Source: Rutidosis leptorrhynchoides (lineage: Eukaryota; Streptophyta; Magnoliopsida; Asterales; Asteraceae). Taken from it: 64,000 nucleotides of DNA. The stretch is from assembly GCF_046630445.1 (NCBI RefSeq), contig NC_092336.1, forward strand, positions 209,153,501-209,217,500, written 5' to 3'. Positions 13,754-28,919 of this stretch are shown in pieces; positions within the stretch are counted from its first letter, which is position 1, and every line of letters begins with the position of its first letter. Below the pieces are notes generated by a model. That model did not search any database and had not been told where the DNA came from. It saw only the letters and a program-made list of their open reading frames with translations. A program made the translations under genes and the position numbers.

Positions 13754-15204
13754 ATATACATATAATTTTTCGCGAATCATCGAGAATAACCGAAAGGTAT
13801 TTGAATAGTTCAAAAATTTTGGGATTCAGTTTTACAGACTTTGCTTATCGTGTCGGAAATGTTAATCATACAAAGATTAAGTTTAAATTTGGTCAGAAAT
13901 TTCCGGGTCATCACAGTACCTACCCGTTAAAGAAATTTCGTCCCGAAATTTGAGTGAGGTCGTCATGACTAACAATAAAAATGTTTTCATGCCGTATATG
14001 TGTTGATAAATAGAGTTTTATCACCGTTAAATAATATGGATAAAACAATCCGATTATTCGAAGCGTATGAGAGAAGTTATCGTAAAAGAGTGAAATGAAG
14101 AATAGAGATTCGTCTTAACTCTTGACGTATTAACGATTGATTTCCGTAATTTAAGGAATAGAAAATTTTCATAATCTAAATAAGATTTGATTCTTCAGAA
14201 TTTAAGGAAATTAAGATTTCTTTTGATTAAATGCGTAATTTGCCTCGATTGCTATGTTTGATATTTCGCTATAAATTGACCTCTTTCGTTTCATTATTTT
14301 CATCACTCTTACATCTTCTTCCTCATTTCCTATTTTCAAAAGATTGTAAAAAATGCTTCATCCAGTTCTGATTCTTGATATACTCTTAACTTTCATATCT
14401 ATCATTCTTCTTTTTCATCTACCACCGGAGGAATCTGCTTACTTCTACTTTGCCCTTGGGGTTATAGTGCTTTTAATTCTCCCGTGTCTTTATATTGCGA
14501 TAAACATTGATATACACGGTTTGTAATTTATGTGTTGTTATCGGGCTTTATATTCTCCCTTATATTTCAAAGTTCCTGCTTCTGTCTTCTATAATTATTG
14601 TCATCCCCAGTTAATGCTTTCTTTTATTTGCTGCGATTTATACCCCATTTCTATTTCGGAGTTTTGTCCCTTCGTTTCTTCTTGTGACTAAGTATTGCTT
14701 GTAATGGTCCAGAATTCGTAGATATAAATTTCGGAATGAACATTGTTAATGTTCTAAGAATAAAATGGTAATGGCACGATCTTGATTTGTTAAATTACCA
14801 GAATACCCTGAAAAAGACAGAATCATCAAGAAATATTTTCTTGATATTTTAGTGATTAACTAGAATACAATAGTTGTATGACATAGCACATGATGACATT
14901 ATGATCTGTGAATCATCACGTTCCATTTAGAAACTCAGCATCACTTATTGTAATATAATCACATTGATCAAGTGTCATTATATTATACTAACTCATGCTT
15001 CAGCTCCCAACACCACTTCAAAAATATTGATATTTTGAACTCGAAGGTTTCAGAATTTAGAAACTAAAATAGTTTCTTTTATGATGTAACACAGATATCA
15101 TAAGGAGAAAATTGATTTCCGATAAGAATGATTATGGAATTATCTCCAGAAATATGGAGGATATTTATAATGAAAGATATGATGATATCTTAGAATTTCT
15201 AATA

Positions 15205-15435
15205 TCAGAGGATGATGAATATTGTCCGCAAGGGTTTAGATTCGGAAGCAAGGTATTCGTTAATGGCTTCAGCAAATACTGAATCATTTGGATTCTTTGA
15301 AGGCAGGTTTAGTCTTTGTGATTTATCCACAGCCTCCTTCATACTTTGCTCAATCCGTTTTTTCAGTACCAAAGTTTTTCTGAGCTTTGCCAACACACCA
15401 TTCTTTATCATCAAACTTTTGACTGTTAAAGTCAT
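15205..15435 (-). pseudogene. Unrecognised decayed frame, homologue of the one in element 1
   Basis: This 76-codon minus-strand frame with MKEAVDKSQRLNLPSK matches 5296-5652. No domain is recognised. It is probably a fragment of a protein once encoded by this element family. Confidence 0.4.
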
Positions 15436-16218
15436 TTACAGTTTTTGATGCTTCATCAGCTTTTTCAACATTCAGAGTATTGATTCGTAGACTGGTTGCT
15501 TTTCAGAATTTCAGAATGAAAGCTCATAATTCTAAGAGATGAATGTTATATGTATACATATGATGTTCTATTACAGTTTTGAATTCAAAGTATGACATTT
15601 GAAAGGTGTAAGAATCTAATAGTGATGTTTTCTGTTAAATCTTGGCTTGGATTCTGATTTTTCAAAATCAGAATATGTAATCAAATTTGGATGCGGATGG
15701 TTGTTTTGATTTTTACAAAAGAATATATATATTGTTATGAAAGTAGTGAGTATAGTTGATGATTTGTTGAATCAGAATTGAATAATGTAACATATTAATT
15801 GTGAATTTATATATCTCTCGGTTATTACCTACCCGTTAAAATATTCTCACCATTAACAGTTTGTACAAAAGAATTTTCTTAATTTCAATCTTTATGAAAA
15901 TATACCTACATATATATTTTCTTTAGATGTAATCATGGATTTAATGAGTTAACATAATATTAATCTCATCTGGTTTTCGACTAGGACAAGAATATAAAAT
16001 CTCTAAAACTTTTAGAAACTACATATTCTCTGCAGAATATTTCTTCGATGAAGTTATGAATCAATACTTCATCGTTTATTGTTGTTGGTATTTCTTGGTA
16101 TCTATGGTGCATATGATGTTGATGTTCGAGGTACAGATTGTGATGTTGAGGTGTGGGATGCGGATGTTGTTGTTGGTGGTGGTAATGATACTGTTGGTGT
16201 TGATGATGGTGGTACTGG

Positions 16219-16665
16219 TTATGCTGCTGATGCTGCTGGTGGTGTTTGTAATCTTTGCAGCATATTCTCCAAAGCCACTACCCGAGCGTGAAGCTCGTTG
16301 ACTTCTTCTATTATACTGGGATGATCAGTGGTTCGGATGATCGGATAAATAAGATTTAGAATATGGGATAGTATATAATCATGACGAGATACTCGAGAAA
16401 TGAGAGAGAAAATGGTGTTTCAAATAGGTTCGCCGGTAAGTGCTTCAGGTTCTTCACCAAGAGGTAAATGTGGTGGATGGAAGGGATCACCTTCTTCTTG
16501 TCTCCAATGATTGAGGAGACTACGAACCCATCCCCAATTCATCCAGAATAGGTGATGGCTAATTGGTTGATTCATTCCGGTTATACTCTCTTCGGAGTTC
16601 ATATGAATATCCATATCGGAATAGCTGTCGGAGTTTAAGGAATTTGAACTAGATACGGGATCCAT
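16219..16665 (-). pseudogene. Element 2 gag-like N-terminal frame, broken
   Basis: The minus-strand ATG at 16663-16665 opens a Ser-rich peptide (MDPVSSSNSLNSDSYSDM) of 81 codons ending in TGA at 16420-16422. In a shifted frame the sequence continues with EEVNELHARVVALENM, a likely coiled coil, up to TAA at 16219-16221, and Pro/Ser/Thr-rich sequence follows. It parallels 7440-7901 in element 1. The shared break point suggests the family was already defective, or that expression used a frameshift. It may be a structural or pre-gag protein; no enzyme domain is present. Confidence 0.55.
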
Positions 16666-16942
16666 CTTGTATAATTAGAGAGATAATTTTTGATATGAAA
16701 TAGATTATAGAATTTAGATTGGTACTCTTCAATACATAATTTACATATGTATATATAATACCAAAATTCCATAAATCACGGAGGAATTTTCGAAAGATGT
16801 CAAGTAAAGTTTACAGTAACAGATACGCTAAGATATGAATTTTGTCGATACATTATCTGTTCAGTAAATGCAGGAAAACGTGTCTAAATAAGCATGTAAT
16901 TTCTTGACAAGAATTGATAAGAAAAACTCGATAAAAATAGAT

Positions 16943-17041
16943 ACGGTCATAGTCCAGACTCACTAATGCATCCTAACAATTACCAGTTAAACACACTAAT
17001 GCAAATTCTGGTTCCCTATGACCTCAAGCTCTGATACCAAC
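16943..17041 (-). promoter_or_regulatory. Element 2 primer-binding site and conserved leader
   Basis: The minus strand at 17028-17041 reads GTTGGTATCAGAGC, a clear initiator tRNA-Met primer site touching the LTR. The neighbouring leader shares the duplicated CACTAATGCA motif and flanking bases with element 1 and the outer element. Confidence 0.9.
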
Positions 17042-18689
17042 TGTGACGATCGCTCCAAATCCATATGGACGAACGCGTCATTCATCGATTTCATTGCGAG
17101 GTATTTGACCTCTATATGATACATTTGTAAACATTGCATTCTTTTGAAAAGGCACACCATAAATGAATATTTAAATCAAAGGTTTTCAACATCTGATGAT
17201 TTCTACATATAGACAATCACCATAAATAATAGTTTACAACAGTACTTCCGTTGATAATGCAGTCAAAATAAGATACATGGTGATGATTTGGTGAATGCAA
17301 TGTTTCCTTGAAAAATATGCCATGTAAGACTCCATGCACATAGCTTGTCTAACATATAAGCAAACAACGAAAGACTTCTAGAGAACCTGAGAATAAACAT
17401 GCTAACAAGTGTCAACACAAAGGTTAGTGAGTTCATAGTTTTAATGTTTCGCATAATCTGTATATAAAGGTGGATCACAAGATTTCAGTTGTTTCATCAA
17501 GAAATGTTTATCAAAATATTCTACAAGATTGAGCACCTTGGTAACTAAACTTAACGTATATATAATTTGTACCCTTTATATAATCATCTTAATAATACAC
17601 GCAAACCAACGTGTAAGCTTCTCAAATAGCATACGTCCATTAAGGGCTAGTGCTCTAGCTCGGACGGGGATATCAAGCCCTATGGATCCATATATAACTA
17701 CTCGCGCCCACCGGTTCTTATAACCGGTAGTTACTAGTTACCAAAGCTAATGGATTTTCGGTTTAAACTCAGTGTAGAATTTAGTATGTACTTGTATCCA
17801 TTGTGTTTAAAATAAAGTGCATGTATTCTCAGCCCAAAAATATATATTGCAAAAGCAATTAAAAAGGGAGCAAATGAAACTCACCTTAGCAGTACATAAA
17901 GTCGTTCACCGAAATGTGACCGAAACTTGGAATACCAAATAACCGTAGATCTCAACCTAGAGAACATATGTTGGTCAATAATTGTCTATCAAGCTAGGTC
18001 AGGTCATATTGTATCATAATCCTAATGCTCGAGATCGACATACAAAAGTTATCCAAAGTCGTTTCAAAAAGTCAATTTTGACAATAGTTCAACAAAACGA
18101 GACATACCTTATATAAGGAGTCATTTACTCGGTTGGTAATATTCAAAAATCCATTTTATCAATCTCGTAAACAAGTTGTTTAAATCTTAATTGCAGATTC
18201 AAAAGCAATTCTAATTAACGTCAATTATAATTCAGTTGACCATATCTTTTGATTCGTTCATCGAAATTACGCGATTTCTAAATGAAAAGTTATTGATTTT
18301 TCGCCAACTTTCCGAAAACATGTATATCATATACCTTTTACCAGTAATATATGTATTTAATTCGTGATTCATTATAAACTGTTTAACGACGAAATTTAGC
18401 ATACAAGCATGTATAAATATATACTCGAGCACTAGACATGTATACAATATTAATATATAAAAGATAAGATATGAATGCTCACGTATCAATATTGAGATTC
18501 AATATTGCAGGAAAGTACGTAGACGCAACAGAGATGATAAATACTAGGTTTGACTTGCGAACAATACCCTCGAACAACACCCATAACCTCCTTAGTAATA
18601 ACACATAGTTTCCTTAGCTCTATCCCGCTTGAAAACCCATTTTGAAAGTGACACGCTCATGACCTCGTCGTAGTATTTTAAGTGATATA

Positions 18690-18690
18690 A

Positions 18691-18724
<34 letters not shown>

Positions 18725-18728
18725 AATA

Positions 18729-18807
<79 letters not shown>

Positions 18808-18829
18808 TAAATAATATAAATAATAATAC
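18690..18829. repeat. (TAA)n microsatellite
   Basis: This imperfect TAA array is homologous to 12838-12963. It lies downstream of the LTR TATA box on the minus strand. Confidence 0.9.
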
Positions 18830-18876
18830 AGAGAGAGTAGAAGATATTTGTGTAAAATATATCGAGCAGAAACTGT

Positions 18877-19007
18877 CCTTTTATAGGCATAATTCCTGAT
18901 TTTGATGCCCATGCGAGTGCATGGGATTTTAGTGCAAATATCATGCACTTGCATGAGCTCATGCACTCGCATGGGTTTTATGCCTATTTCTCATGCGATC
19001 GCATGGC
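18877..19007 (-). promoter_or_regulatory. Element 2 5' LTR promoter: TATA box and four RY cores
   Basis: The TATA box CCTATAAAAGG lies at 18877-18887 on the minus strand. Upstream of it (higher coordinates) RY cores occur at 18918-18923, 18942-18947, 18950-18955 and 18960-18965, and the palindrome CATGCGATCGCATG lies at about 18992-19005. RY cores are the known binding sites of plant B3-domain proteins such as ABI3, FUS3, LEC2 and VAL. Binding here is inferred. Confidence 0.6.
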
Positions 19008-19548
19008 CGTCAGATCCAGCTCACATATTTTTTGTTTTCTTATTTGTCGACATAATTAAATATAATTTATATAATTTAAATAATTAATTATATATTATAT
19101 TAAATTCATGTGCATAGTTGACTTGTAATTTTCGTTCCGATGACTCGTATGTTGTCACTCGACTTATGTCCAGGTTTCGGTTTCTCGAACGCATTTTCGT
19201 ACGCTTAGAAAATTCGCAATTTACGTTTTGTGACTCGTACCTTTGTCAAAATATAGTCTTAAATTATCAATAAACTATATCATTCAAAGTGTATCTTAAA
19301 CTTTTGAGTGTTTTGGTCATTTACTTCTATAAATCATTGTCTCGCTATTTGTTGATATATATATAATAACAAATCATTTTATGACCAAGTTAATATATAT
19401 TTTCAACATTCATAAACACGTTTTAAATATACGTCACAAGTTATTCATACAATTCCAACTTATCATATATATTCAAATAAATATTTAAACCAATAAGTTT
19501 AATGTACAGTATCAAACAATTAATACATTGTTACGTTTTCAAGTTATA

Positions 19549-19724
<176 letters not shown>

Positions 19725-19887
19725 ATCTATATACATATAATTGTTCGCGAATCGTCGAGAATAACCGAAAGGTATTTGAATAGTTCAAAAATTTTGGGAT
19801 TCAGTTTTACAGACTTTGCTTATCGTGTCGGAAATGTTAATCATACAAAGATTAAGTTTAAATTTGGTCAGAAATTTCCGGGTCATC

Positions 19888-19890
<3 letters not shown>

Positions 19891-19977
<87 letters not shown>

Positions 19978-20765
19978 ATATAAGATGTAAATAAATAAAA
20001 TAAATTATAAGTTAATAATTTAATAATAATTTTATCATATCATGCAATTAAAAACGTGTGATCTCAAAGACTGTACTGCCGACACTTTCATTGGGATATT
20101 ATTTCGTACTCCGTTGATAATCAGTGGCGGATAAAAGTCTTCGAAAAAATCCCAAATTTTTAGATTAACTATATTTATTTATTTTGGTCATTATGGTATA
20201 AAATTTGATCATTAACTATTAAATAAAAATTACATTAACTGTCCCTCTCATTTATGGGTAAAATATAAAAAGTGTCAAAACTTAACCAATAGTTCCTAAA
20301 TACATTTTTAATAAGCCTAAAATTTATATAACTCATTTTCGGATCACCGTTTATTTTAAAATCACATATATTCATTTTAACTCGTTTAATATCGATCGAA
20401 TTACAATTAAGCGTTATTGTCGATTACAAAATAAATTAAAAAACATATATATATTCAATATACTTCATTTACATATATAGATACCTTTTAAATAATAATT
20501 ATTATATATTATTTTATTTTACATTATTAAATCTAACAATTACGTCATACAATATTTCAATTTATATTTCAAATTCATATATTTAAATATATATGTATCT
20601 ATTTACAAATAATGGTTCGTGAATCGTCGAGAATGGTCAAAGGTCAAATGGTTTCATGTAAACAGTTCACAAATTTTGAGACTCAACATTACTGATTTTG
20701 CTTATCGTGTCAGAAACATATTAAGATTAAGTTTAAATTTGGTCGGAAATTTCCGGGTCGTCACA
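19891..20765 (-). repeat. Element 1, right (5') LTR, second part
   Basis: It starts with the remainder of the split (AT)n array (19891-19974) and then matches 3671-4519 of the left LTR to the terminal GTCGTCACA. Together with 8287-11186 it makes up the complete 5' LTR. Confidence 0.88.
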
Positions 20766-20900
20766 GCTATTATTGTTGTTGGGACAGTTGTTGTAGTTGT
20801 TGTTGTTGTTATTGTAGTTGTTGTTGGGATTACGATTATTGTTGTTGCGGTTGATGTTGCGGTTGTTGTGATGGTTATTGTGATTGTGATTGTGGTTGTG

Positions 20901-20944
<44 letters not shown>

Positions 20945-21719
20945 ATTGGTGACCCTTGTCACTATTTTCCTCCCACTTTCTTTTGACTTGCTTCATTTTG
21001 GCATCCTCGGCCGCCGGTTCCTTAATTCTTCCTTCAATCTGGTTTATGAGTTTGTAAGCCATTCGACTTGCCTTTTGTATTGAGGTGGGCTAGCTTGAAC
21101 TCACATCCTCCTGTATCCTCTCTGGTAACCCTTTTACAAATGCGTCGATTTGCTCTTCTTCATCTTCGAACACTCTTTGGCACAATAGACACAACTCTGT
21201 GAACCGTCGTTCGTATGTGGTAATATCGAATCCTTGCGCTCGTAATTCTCTAAGCTCTATTTTGAGCTTATTGACTTCATTTCTGGGACGGTACTGCTCA
21301 TTCATCAAGTGTTTGAATGCTAACCACGGTAGTGCGTAAGCAGCATCTTGTCCCACCTGTTCGAGATAGGTGTTCCACCAGGTTAACACAGTACCTGTGA
21401 AGGTATGTGTGGCGTACTTTACCCTGTCTTCTTCAGCACATTTACTTATAGCAAACACAGATTCGACCTTCTCGGTCCATCGTTTCAGTCCGACTGGTCC
21501 TTCAGTTCCATCAAATTTCAGAGGTTTACAGGCAGTGAAAGCCTTGTAGGAGCATCCTACACGGTTTCCTGTGGAGTTAACTCCACTACTAGACCCTGAG
21601 TTATTGTTGTTGTTTTGCATTGTAGCCTGTACTTCGGCTATGTTTGCAGCAAGGAATGCACGGAAATCTTCTTCGCTCATATTCAAGTTCTGTCGAGTAG
21701 TCGGTGCCATTTCCTTCAA
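20766..21719 (-). pseudogene. Gag of the outer Ty3/Gypsy element, N-terminal and central part
   Basis: Gag forms the particle that packages element RNA. The minus-strand ATG near 21705-21719 (MKEMAPTTRQN) opens the frame. The central retrotransposon-gag domain is clear, with KFDGTEGPVGLKRWTEKVE, then TFTGTVLTWWNTY and ALPWLAFKHLMNEQYRP. A single in-frame TAG at 21090-21092 interrupts it, and the same frame then continues (MAYKLINQIEGR) into a long poly-Asn tract (about 20771-20950) encoded by AAC/AAT repeats. Element 1 inserted in this tract. The zinc-knuckle part is at 728-979, and the two halves are in the same frame once element 1 and one 5-bp target copy are discounted. The poly-Thr frame and the valine-rich plus-strand frame over this repeat are shadows. 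Confidence 0.9.
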
Positions 21720-22077
21720 AAATAGCCAAAAGAGTTAAGTTAATCATATAAAATATTAGGAGTAGTCATTGGTATTTCGTAGCATAATATGAACTTATTT
21801 ATAAAAGCCTTTTCTTCATATTAGCGTTTTATAATTTTAGTTCGGGTAGTACCTACCCGTTAAAGTTCATACTTAATAGCTAGCGCAAAAATTAACTACT
21901 ACTATCGAAATAATATTCTGTCATGAAAAACTTAATTCATTAAAATTTCACGCTTAATCTTTTGACACAATATTTTACAATCATACCATACCGCTATTTT
22001 ACATATAGCATAAAAGTACAAGCACGTTATCATACATATATTACAAGACATGGTAAGAGTAAATGACTTCAACTCTT
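21720..22077 (-). other. Leader between pre-gag ORF and gag
   Basis: This AT-rich spacer contains a further copy of ACCTACCCGTTAAA at 21851-21864. Here it forms a short inverted repeat (CGGGTAG / CTACCCG, 21844-21860). No coding sequence was seen. Confidence 0.5.
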
Positions 22078-22719
22078 TTATTTAGACTTGTTTGCTTCAT
22101 CTTCCTCGGACTCGGTTCATTTTGCTAATTTCCTAGGGATAAACGGGCCAGTACTAATACGAGGAGTTTTTTTCACAAATGGTTTGGAAAAATCTGGTCC
22201 CTTAGATGTTCCCGGGCTATAGTTAAAGTTTAAGAAATACGGATGTTTACGGTATATTCCGTCAGGGTATTTCATGTTAACATATAGTTCATCGGGTTTT
22301 GGATCGGGTTTCTCTATTTTAATAGATTTTCCCTTATCGTTTTCCCTTTCTTTATTAAATTAGGCCACGGTAATTTCTATTACTTCATCGGAATCCTCAT
22401 CGGGATCCGATTCATCAGAAAATTGGTAGTTTTCCCAATATTTTTCCTCCTCGGCGGAGACACCATCGACCATTTTTAACTTTGGTCCATTAGTTGAAGA
22501 TTTTCTTTTATTTAACAGTTTTTCTGTGATTTTTATTATTTCCTCCTCTGGATCTTCTTCTTTCGGTTCTTCTTCTTCTTCCGGTTCCTCTTCTTCTGGT
22601 TCCTCTTCTTCCGGTTCCGCTTCTTCTTCTTCTTCCGGAATTTGTGAATCTTCCCAAAATACATTCGACTCTTCATTATTATTAGGTGAGTCGATGAGAT
22701 TGGTACTAGAAGTAGACAT
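22078..22719 (-). pseudogene. Pre-gag ORF (ORF0) of the outer Gypsy element
   Basis: A minus-strand ATG at 22717-22719 opens a 213-codon frame between the primer site and gag. The N-terminal part is Ser/Asn-rich (MSTSSTNLIDSPNNNEES), followed by a strongly acidic Glu/Pro tract (encoded around 22545-22640) and a more ordinary C-terminal part with ELYVNMKYPDGIYRKHPYF. Two in-frame stops break it, at 22360-22362 (TAA) and 22117-22119 (TGA); otherwise the frame is open to TAA at 22078-22080. It is separate from gag and has no domain I recognise. An acidic leader protein before gag is not part of the standard Gypsy gene order. It could be a fast-evolving accessory protein of this lineage. Confidence 0.65.
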
Positions 22720-22830
22720 CTAATACACAATAGCAAGCACGTTAAGAGATTAATATATCACATAATATTTACATGTTAAAAATATATAGTTTCCAACAAA
22801 AGTGTTAAGCAATCATTTTTAAAGTAAACA

Positions 22831-22926
22831 CGGTCGAAGTCCAGACTCACTAATGTATCCTAACAACTCGATAAGACACACTAATGCAAATTTCTGGTTC
22901 TCTAAGACCAACGCTCCGATACCAAC
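22831..22926 (-). promoter_or_regulatory. Outer element primer-binding site and conserved leader
   Basis: The minus strand at 22913-22926 reads GTTGGTATCGGAGC, an initiator tRNA-Met primer site with one substitution. The adjoining leader (22831-22912) contains CACTAATG twice and is closely similar to the leaders of elements 1 and 2, although those elements lack pol. Confidence 0.85.
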
Positions 22927-25763
<2,837 letters not shown>

Positions 25764-28234
25764 TGTAACAACCCAACCCGTTAACCAACCAATAACGCGG
25801 AATAAAATAAAAAAAATATATTTTGCTGGTACAGCACATGGCGCGGCTCGCCACCTTTCTGCGCGGCGCACAGAATAGCCTGGACAGGCTGCTGTCCCAA
25901 AAAGTCCCAAATGCGAAAATGTTTGATCACTTCCCGACATATTTAGACCAAACGGTTTTCACAACATATTACAATAGTTAAAATTAACACGTTCCATTAA
26001 TAAAAAGGGTCTTACGACACCGGGCCCACATATGCCCAAATTAACCCTTTAAGTACAAAGTACGAACTTCGACCATATGACTTTTAATACAAAATAAAGC
26101 CGAGCATGGCGATTGGGGATACGCTACCCAATCCTAAATGATCCAAAAGCACATCCTCTAAAGCAAACTACGTAAGTCCACTAGTCCCCACGCTTACCCG
26201 ATCCATCGTCTCCATGCAATCTATAAAAATGTAAACAACGAGAGGGTAAGCTAACGCTTAGTGAATGTAAAGATACTATACACATACATATGCATAAAAT
26301 GGCTACGCATCACCAAGCATCAAAATAGCACATACCGTCTCAGCATGGTAAACAAACTACAAAGAGCACATTAAACAAAGTAGCTATACGCTACGTAATC
26401 GCCAAGCTAACAGCACACAATTAGCTACAACACAACAATAAGTATATACGCGTATATAACAAATATAATCAAACAATAACGATAAGGTTAACCCCTTAAC
26501 CCAAACCACATGAAGGTTGGCCGAACTACCCGAGCCTTAGTGAATTCGCACTACCCGAGATTCACTTCCTTCACCACTTCTACAACCGAGGTTGGCCGAA
26601 CTACCCGAGCCTTAGTGAATTCGCACAACCCGAAATTCACCGCCTCATCACCAAGATGACCGAAACAACCCGAGTCATCATGAATCCGCACTAACCGAGA
26701 TTTATTTCCTCAACAACGAATGCTAGCAACCCATCTCCAAAAGGGTTATCCAAAACGCTAGCCAATTCACAATACCAAGGGTAAAGACCCACAACGCATA
26801 AGCGTATCACATGGACCCGAAGCACAAGGTTCATTTTTCCACACGAACATAGAGTAAACCCGAACAAGGGTCACCCCACACGCACGCACCCATCTTACAC
26901 ATACACATGTGCATAGTAAATTTACACTCACCTTAAACGCCTCGATGAATGCAACCGAATAATCCGCAACACGCCAATGGAACGTACCTATTCCATTAAC
27001 AACAATTACAACAACACAATTAGGGTGGATTTACAAATCAACCCAAATCGACAACTAGTGCAATTTTGACCCAAATGCACTTCCAAGTACAAACCGCGTC
27101 CAAAATTAACCAATAATCACTAACACAAGTGAGAATGGTCCTAATACGCCAATTAAACCCAATCATAGGTGTTAAACACCTATCTTGCCCATAAAGACAC
27201 TTAAACCCTAATTTTGACCCAAAGGAGTCAACATCGCGCCATTAGCGAGTTTTGACACCAAAACATATTTAACTCGGTTTTATACTTCAACTTAATCCAC
27301 TTTAAGTTTATAAACCTTATTAAATCGACAATTGGGTCATAATCATCACCAAACCCTAATTTTGACTCTAGTCAAAATTAGTCAACCCAAATTCACCTAA
27401 AGTGGTTCCAACACTTCCATAATCACTAAACCTAGTGATTAAACTCAAGATTAAAGTCTAATCAAGGCCAAATCGTCAACCAACCCAAAACCCGCCAAGT
27501 GACAAGAATAACTAGTCACCATAAACCCATTTCATCATCTAAGAGGGTTTCATTACAAATCAAACTCAAACCCTAACTTGAATATCAAATCAAACAATGT
27601 AATTCGGAGTTTGAACTTACCAATACCACCAAAATGATGCCGTTGACGAGTAGAGCAACTTTAAAACCCGAGATTTGGTGAGAATCCAACTCCTTCTTCT
27701 CCAAATCAAGCTCTCTCTCACTAAAAGTGGGTTTCTCTCACTAGGGTTTGATGAGAGTGTATGTGTGGGTGAGAAATGAGCTCCAATGGAGTTCTAGATC
27801 AGTTTTGGTGACCCTAAACCGACCCTAAATGAAAAGACCAAAGTACCCCTCATTTAAACCTTTTAAAAAGGCTGAAAATTGCCTCAGCAGCAATCGGCGC
27901 GCCGCGCCAAAAGGTGGAGCGCCGCTCCAAACAACTGGAAATTGTGGTCGAGCCCAAAACAGGTTTCAGCAACTTGTTTTGGCCATAACTTTTCGACCGT
28001 AGCTCCGTTTTCGATGAATCAAATATCGTTGGAAACGTAATAAGATTTCCTTTCCAATGGTAAGGCTTTGAAACATCAAAACAAACTTTATTTGGGGTTG
28101 AAAATATACGTACACACCTTGTCACTTCAGACAACGTCCAGTTTCCTTCGGCGTTCGAGCAAGCAACACGTACACTTCATACACGCATCGTACACCATAA
28201 ATACATTGTGTACAATAAATATTTGGGTCTTACA
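25764..28234 (-). repeat. Element 4, left (3') LTR
   Basis: This LTR of 2471 bp has GC-rich palindromic stretches near each end (about 25839-25876 and 27896-27930) in otherwise AT-rich sequence. A block at 26515-26700 holds three imperfect copies of a module with CCGAACTACCCGAGCC, CTTAGTGAATTCGC and a terminal ATTCAC. Confidence 0.92.
26515..26705. repeat. Imperfect tandem modules in LTR of element 4
   Basis: Three diverged units of roughly 60-70 bp share the pattern GGCCGAA...CCCGAG...GTGAATTCGCAC...CCGA...ATTCAC. Related units occur in the internal region (28920-29210) and in the other LTR (32640-32830). Confidence 0.75.
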
Positions 28235-28248
28235 ACTCTCCCCCACTT
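28235..28248 (-). promoter_or_regulatory. Element 4 polypurine tract
   Basis: The minus strand reads AAGTGGGGGAGAGT directly before the 3' LTR, a typical plus-strand priming site for LTR elements. Its presence indicates that the replication signals of this gag-only element are intact. Confidence 0.85.
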
Positions 28249-28919
28249 AAACTCGATCACGTCCTCGTGATCTTCTCCACTTAACCAATCCGGAACTACT
28301 CAACGGCCCTCAATCCTAAGTTCCAATCCGAACTTTCCTAGACAATTCTTCCCAATGAATCACCTTTAACAACAAAATCGTCACCCGCGATTTATCAAAA
28401 CCACTATCCGAGCACTAAAACCTACTCTTTTCCCCATATCGGGAAAAACTCAACCAATCTCATACTGAGATATCAATTCCTTAGCGTACCTTTACCAAGG
28501 ACAACGCTAAAAGTGACCAAGTCTCAACCTAAAGTCAACGATCCGAACGTTGAAGATCGAACCACATGAATCCTTACGGATTACACTTACCACTAAACAT
28601 CCTTTGTAGTGCGCAATACAACCAATACGCCAATATCCTAACATCATAAGCAACGGCTAAAACCAAAAGCGCCCAAAATGACTATGGCAACGCTAAACCT
28701 AAGGTGTACAATATCGACTATTGTCACACCCGTAACAACATGTGAGCGAAACACGGCTATCGCATCACTAATCCTACAACATGGTTCTCACGACCCCACC
28801 ATCGGTGTATAAATCAACCGATAGTTCACACAACATGGTCCTTACGACCCCACCATTGGTGCATAAAACAACCAATAGATCACAACTCAACATGGCTGAA
28901 ACAACCCGAGCCTGAACAC

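Larger units (their letters stand above)
11187..13915 (-). repeat. Element 2, left (3') LTR
   Basis: This LTR of 2729 bp contains a (TAA)n array (12838-12963), a TATA box on the minus strand (13014-13024), a palindrome cluster (13046-13143) and an (AT)n array (13695-13749). It matches 17042-19890 throughout apart from scattered point changes and repeat length. Confidence 0.9.
13916..17041 (-). mobile_element. Element 2, internal region
   Basis: The internal part is 3126 bp. It begins beside the 3' LTR with ACCTACCCGTTAAA (13918-13931), which recurs at 15827-15840. It contains the frame shared with element 1 (15205-15435) and a gag-like frame (16219-16665), then the leader and primer site. 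The stretch 13930-15200 holds no recognisable coding sequence. Confidence 0.7.

Noticed and set aside
20619..21083. Valine-rich plus-strand frame and poly-Thr minus-strand frame over the GTT/AAC repeats.
   Set aside because: They are shadows of the poly-Asn gag frame, which is the one continuous with the gag domain and the zinc knuckles.
22526..22736. Ser/Gly-rich plus frame and Lys/Arg-rich minus frame over the GAA repeats.
   Set aside because: They are shadows of the acidic tract of the pre-gag ORF.
27200..27370. AAACCCTAA strings suggestive of plant telomere repeats.
   Set aside because: Single isolated units, not tandem TTTAGGG. They are part of the LTR of element 4 and recur in its partner.
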